The notes below the pieces were generated by a model. The model ran no database searches. It had not been told where the DNA came from and was given only the letters and a program-made list of their open reading frames with translations. A stretch of DNA of 64,000 nt from Pomacea canaliculata. Lineage: Eukaryota; Mollusca; Gastropoda; Architaenioglossa; Ampullariidae. The position numbers and the translations under genes are program-made. Below are positions 62,105 through 64,000 of this stretch, piece by piece. Position 1 is the stretch's first letter. The number at the start of each line of letters is the position of its first letter. Where the stretch lies: contig NC_037601.1 of assembly GCF_003073045.1 (NCBI RefSeq), positions 5,053,872 through 5,117,871 of the forward strand. Direction: 5' to 3'.

Positions 62105-64000
62105 TTGCAACTATTAGTTTACACTGAAAGTGTCAGAATTTTGAACACACAAATTTTGTTTCTCACTGATCATATTGTCAGTATGTTTAACAATTTGAGT
62201 AGATTATTTCTTAATAAATTTCTTTCCAAAAGGAGTTTTTTCCTGTCATGGGAAAAAGTGTCGTGCGGCTGAATGAGATCTCTAGGAAGCTGAAATTACA
62301 GGCTTTGTCCTGTGTACCAGACCTCTGTGGCCTTTGTCCATTACTTATCCTCAAAGCCTGATCATAGGACCTCTACCAGTCCCATAATGTCTCCATGGAA
62401 GAGCTGACATCGTTATAGCCTATAGGTGATCTCCCATGTTACATTTTGCTTTGTAACCTCATACTGAAAGCTGAGTTGTGTTTCGATGCGATTGTAAGTA
62501 ACGGGTTAATCTAAAACTTAAAATTTCGAGTGGACTCTATTCAAAATGTAGCAACTATAATTGAATTATACTTGTAATGTTTCTTGCCGTTTTCCTGTAA
62601 ATCTTCTATAATTTGCAAAGCTTACTCCTTTTAGAGGTAAGTACATTCTTCTTCTGTCACCTGAAATATTCAATCTTTCTGAACCTTGCTCCTGATCTTA
62701 TATAAATGAACAAGAACAATCAACTATCTTTGTATGAAACAATACATAAACGCTTGTGCATTCATTTTGAAGAGAACAGATATAGCGACGGGAGGGTTTT
62801 GTCGACATGTTCTGATATAATACATTTAAAGGGAAATGTTGTTGTATAAAGATAAGTGTAGAAACTACAAAAAGGCTGTTTAAAAATTTTTAATAACATT
62901 TGTGACAGAACAGTCAAATGTAAAATAACAATATAAAAATAAATTTTGAGTGGTTAAACTAAAAAAAATTGACTATAATTTTATGAATTTGTAAAGTACT
63001 TTTTTTCAAAATAACTTGTAGACAGTGCCCATAATCATAGGTCTTTATAAAGTACAAACTATTATCTTAATCTTCAAGAATGCTCATTTTGATATCTTTC
63101 AAAGTCTTGGAGATATGTGTGGTCAAAGTAGGGACCCTTGAGATTGCGCCGTACAAAGTGAAAAGTCCTCTTCAAAAACCAATTACAGCCACTAATGTAG
63201 ATTTATGTTTAAGTACTCGTGTTTCTTGACACTTGACAAACGACTGGCATGTTGTGCAAAATATCTGTGGTTCGGGTGTCTTTTATGTCATAAGTAAGGT
63301 CATAAACAATGCAAGCTTTAACTTTTTCCATATATCTCCTTGTCTTGAATTTTATGTCTGCCTGTTGCTTGGGAACTTTCCTGTTTCTGACCTGATCGCT
63401 TTCAAATATTTCACATTCCCTTTTAAACCTGTTGTGCTATTATCCGCATTAAACCAATTCAACACTCATAGGAATGCAAAGCTATTGAATTCACTCTTTT
63501 CAAGCAGGTTTATCATCTGCATAAAGTTGTCCCCAGGTTACCGAGAACTGTGAACAAGAATAGAAAAGTGCTCACCTTCAGCCGGTGAAGCATGAAAATC
63601 CCATCTCCCACCTAAAAACTACTCCTGAGGTCTTGTGTAACTATTCACTCTACTGTCCAAAACCACCGGGACATATGGACAAACATCAGATGGTTCGTAG
63701 CCTTACATGTCTTCACTCTTCCATCTTACTTCACAACAAAACAAAGTTAATGTTATTTATGATGCCCCTTCAGTGTGAAATAATAAGACTATTAAAGAAG
63801 ATGATGGATACCAAAATATACACAATTATACATGGAAATATCTTCATCACCCGAAGAAAGTATTATAATAATAGTATATAAAAGTCAGGGAAAAAAAGAA
63901 CATGTATAAGTCTGCCAAACTCATTTAATCGAGCTGTAGGATGGTGGCCTGACAAGCAAAGGAAGGACACAGTACATAAATTTCTTCATTTTGTTACGGT
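62105..64000. repeat. Second copy of the gene 9-10 intergenic region, running to the window edge
   Basis: Matches 57,520-58,640 and 59,270-59,977. The last bases (TTTTGTTACGGT) correspond to about 59,966-59,977, about 40 bp before ACACCGGC of gene 10. A further gene copy should start about 130 bp beyond the right edge. Confidence 0.75.
62213..62218 (+). terminator. Candidate poly(A) signal of gene 10
   Basis: AATAAA 213 bp after the stop, in the same context as after genes 8 and 9. Confidence 0.5.

Noticed and set aside
59558-63881. 98-codon frame present at 59558-59854 and again at 63585-63881
   Set aside because: Both copies are open, but the high identity comes from the recent block duplication, there is no codon signature or homology, and it lies just upstream of the promoter block. 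I consider it chance.

Overview
The window is eukaryotic genomic DNA: AT-rich, intron-bearing, full of microsatellites and decayed LINEs, and carrying a Ty3/Gypsy element of the Mag/Steamer type plus a THAP-type DNA transposon. Together with the gene content this suggests a lophotrochozoan, most likely a mollusc; the species is an inference I cannot settle from sequence alone.

Layout. The left edge (2-196) holds the 3' end of a core-2/I-branching beta-1,6-N-acetylglucosaminyltransferase gene (GT14 family). From about 2.5 kb to the right edge the window is a head-to-tail array of ten small genes, all on the + strand and all built alike: four exons with intron phases 1-0-0 (gene 2 has three). 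Exon 1 is a 14-17 residue leader, exon 2 a Pro/Gln/Gly-rich cytosolic-type segment, exon 3 a first hydrophobic segment with an FCC motif, and exon 4 an A-R-H-S segment, a second hydrophobic helix and usually a Cys-rich tail ending GCYYR. Exons 3+4 together match the layout of the CD225/dispanin domain, the family of vertebrate IFITM proteins. The copies form four clades by sequence: A (genes 1-2), B (3-4), C (5-7) and D (8-10). The flanks of gene 10 repeat those of gene 9 and run to the window's last base, so another copy probably starts just past it.

The duplicated unit includes upstream DNA. All ten genes carry ACACCGG 68-115 bp before the ATG, within a clade-specific promoter block. Several upstream regions also carry the palindrome GTCACGTGAC.

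Mobile DNA: CR1-like LINE scraps (0.78, 21.3 and 27.1 kb), an L1/Tx1-like LINE tail (48 kb), a hAT-like MITE (42.25 kb), and an 8.4 kb first intron in gene 7 that contains an ISL2EU-like THAP transposon with a young Ty3/Gypsy element nested in it. Coding exons of adjacent copies evolve unevenly: the membrane exons are nearly identical while the N-terminal exon diverges. I propose that the array is a lineage-specific expansion of IFITM-like membrane proteins, possibly antiviral or endolysosomal. That function is inferred from the family and is not shown by the sequence.
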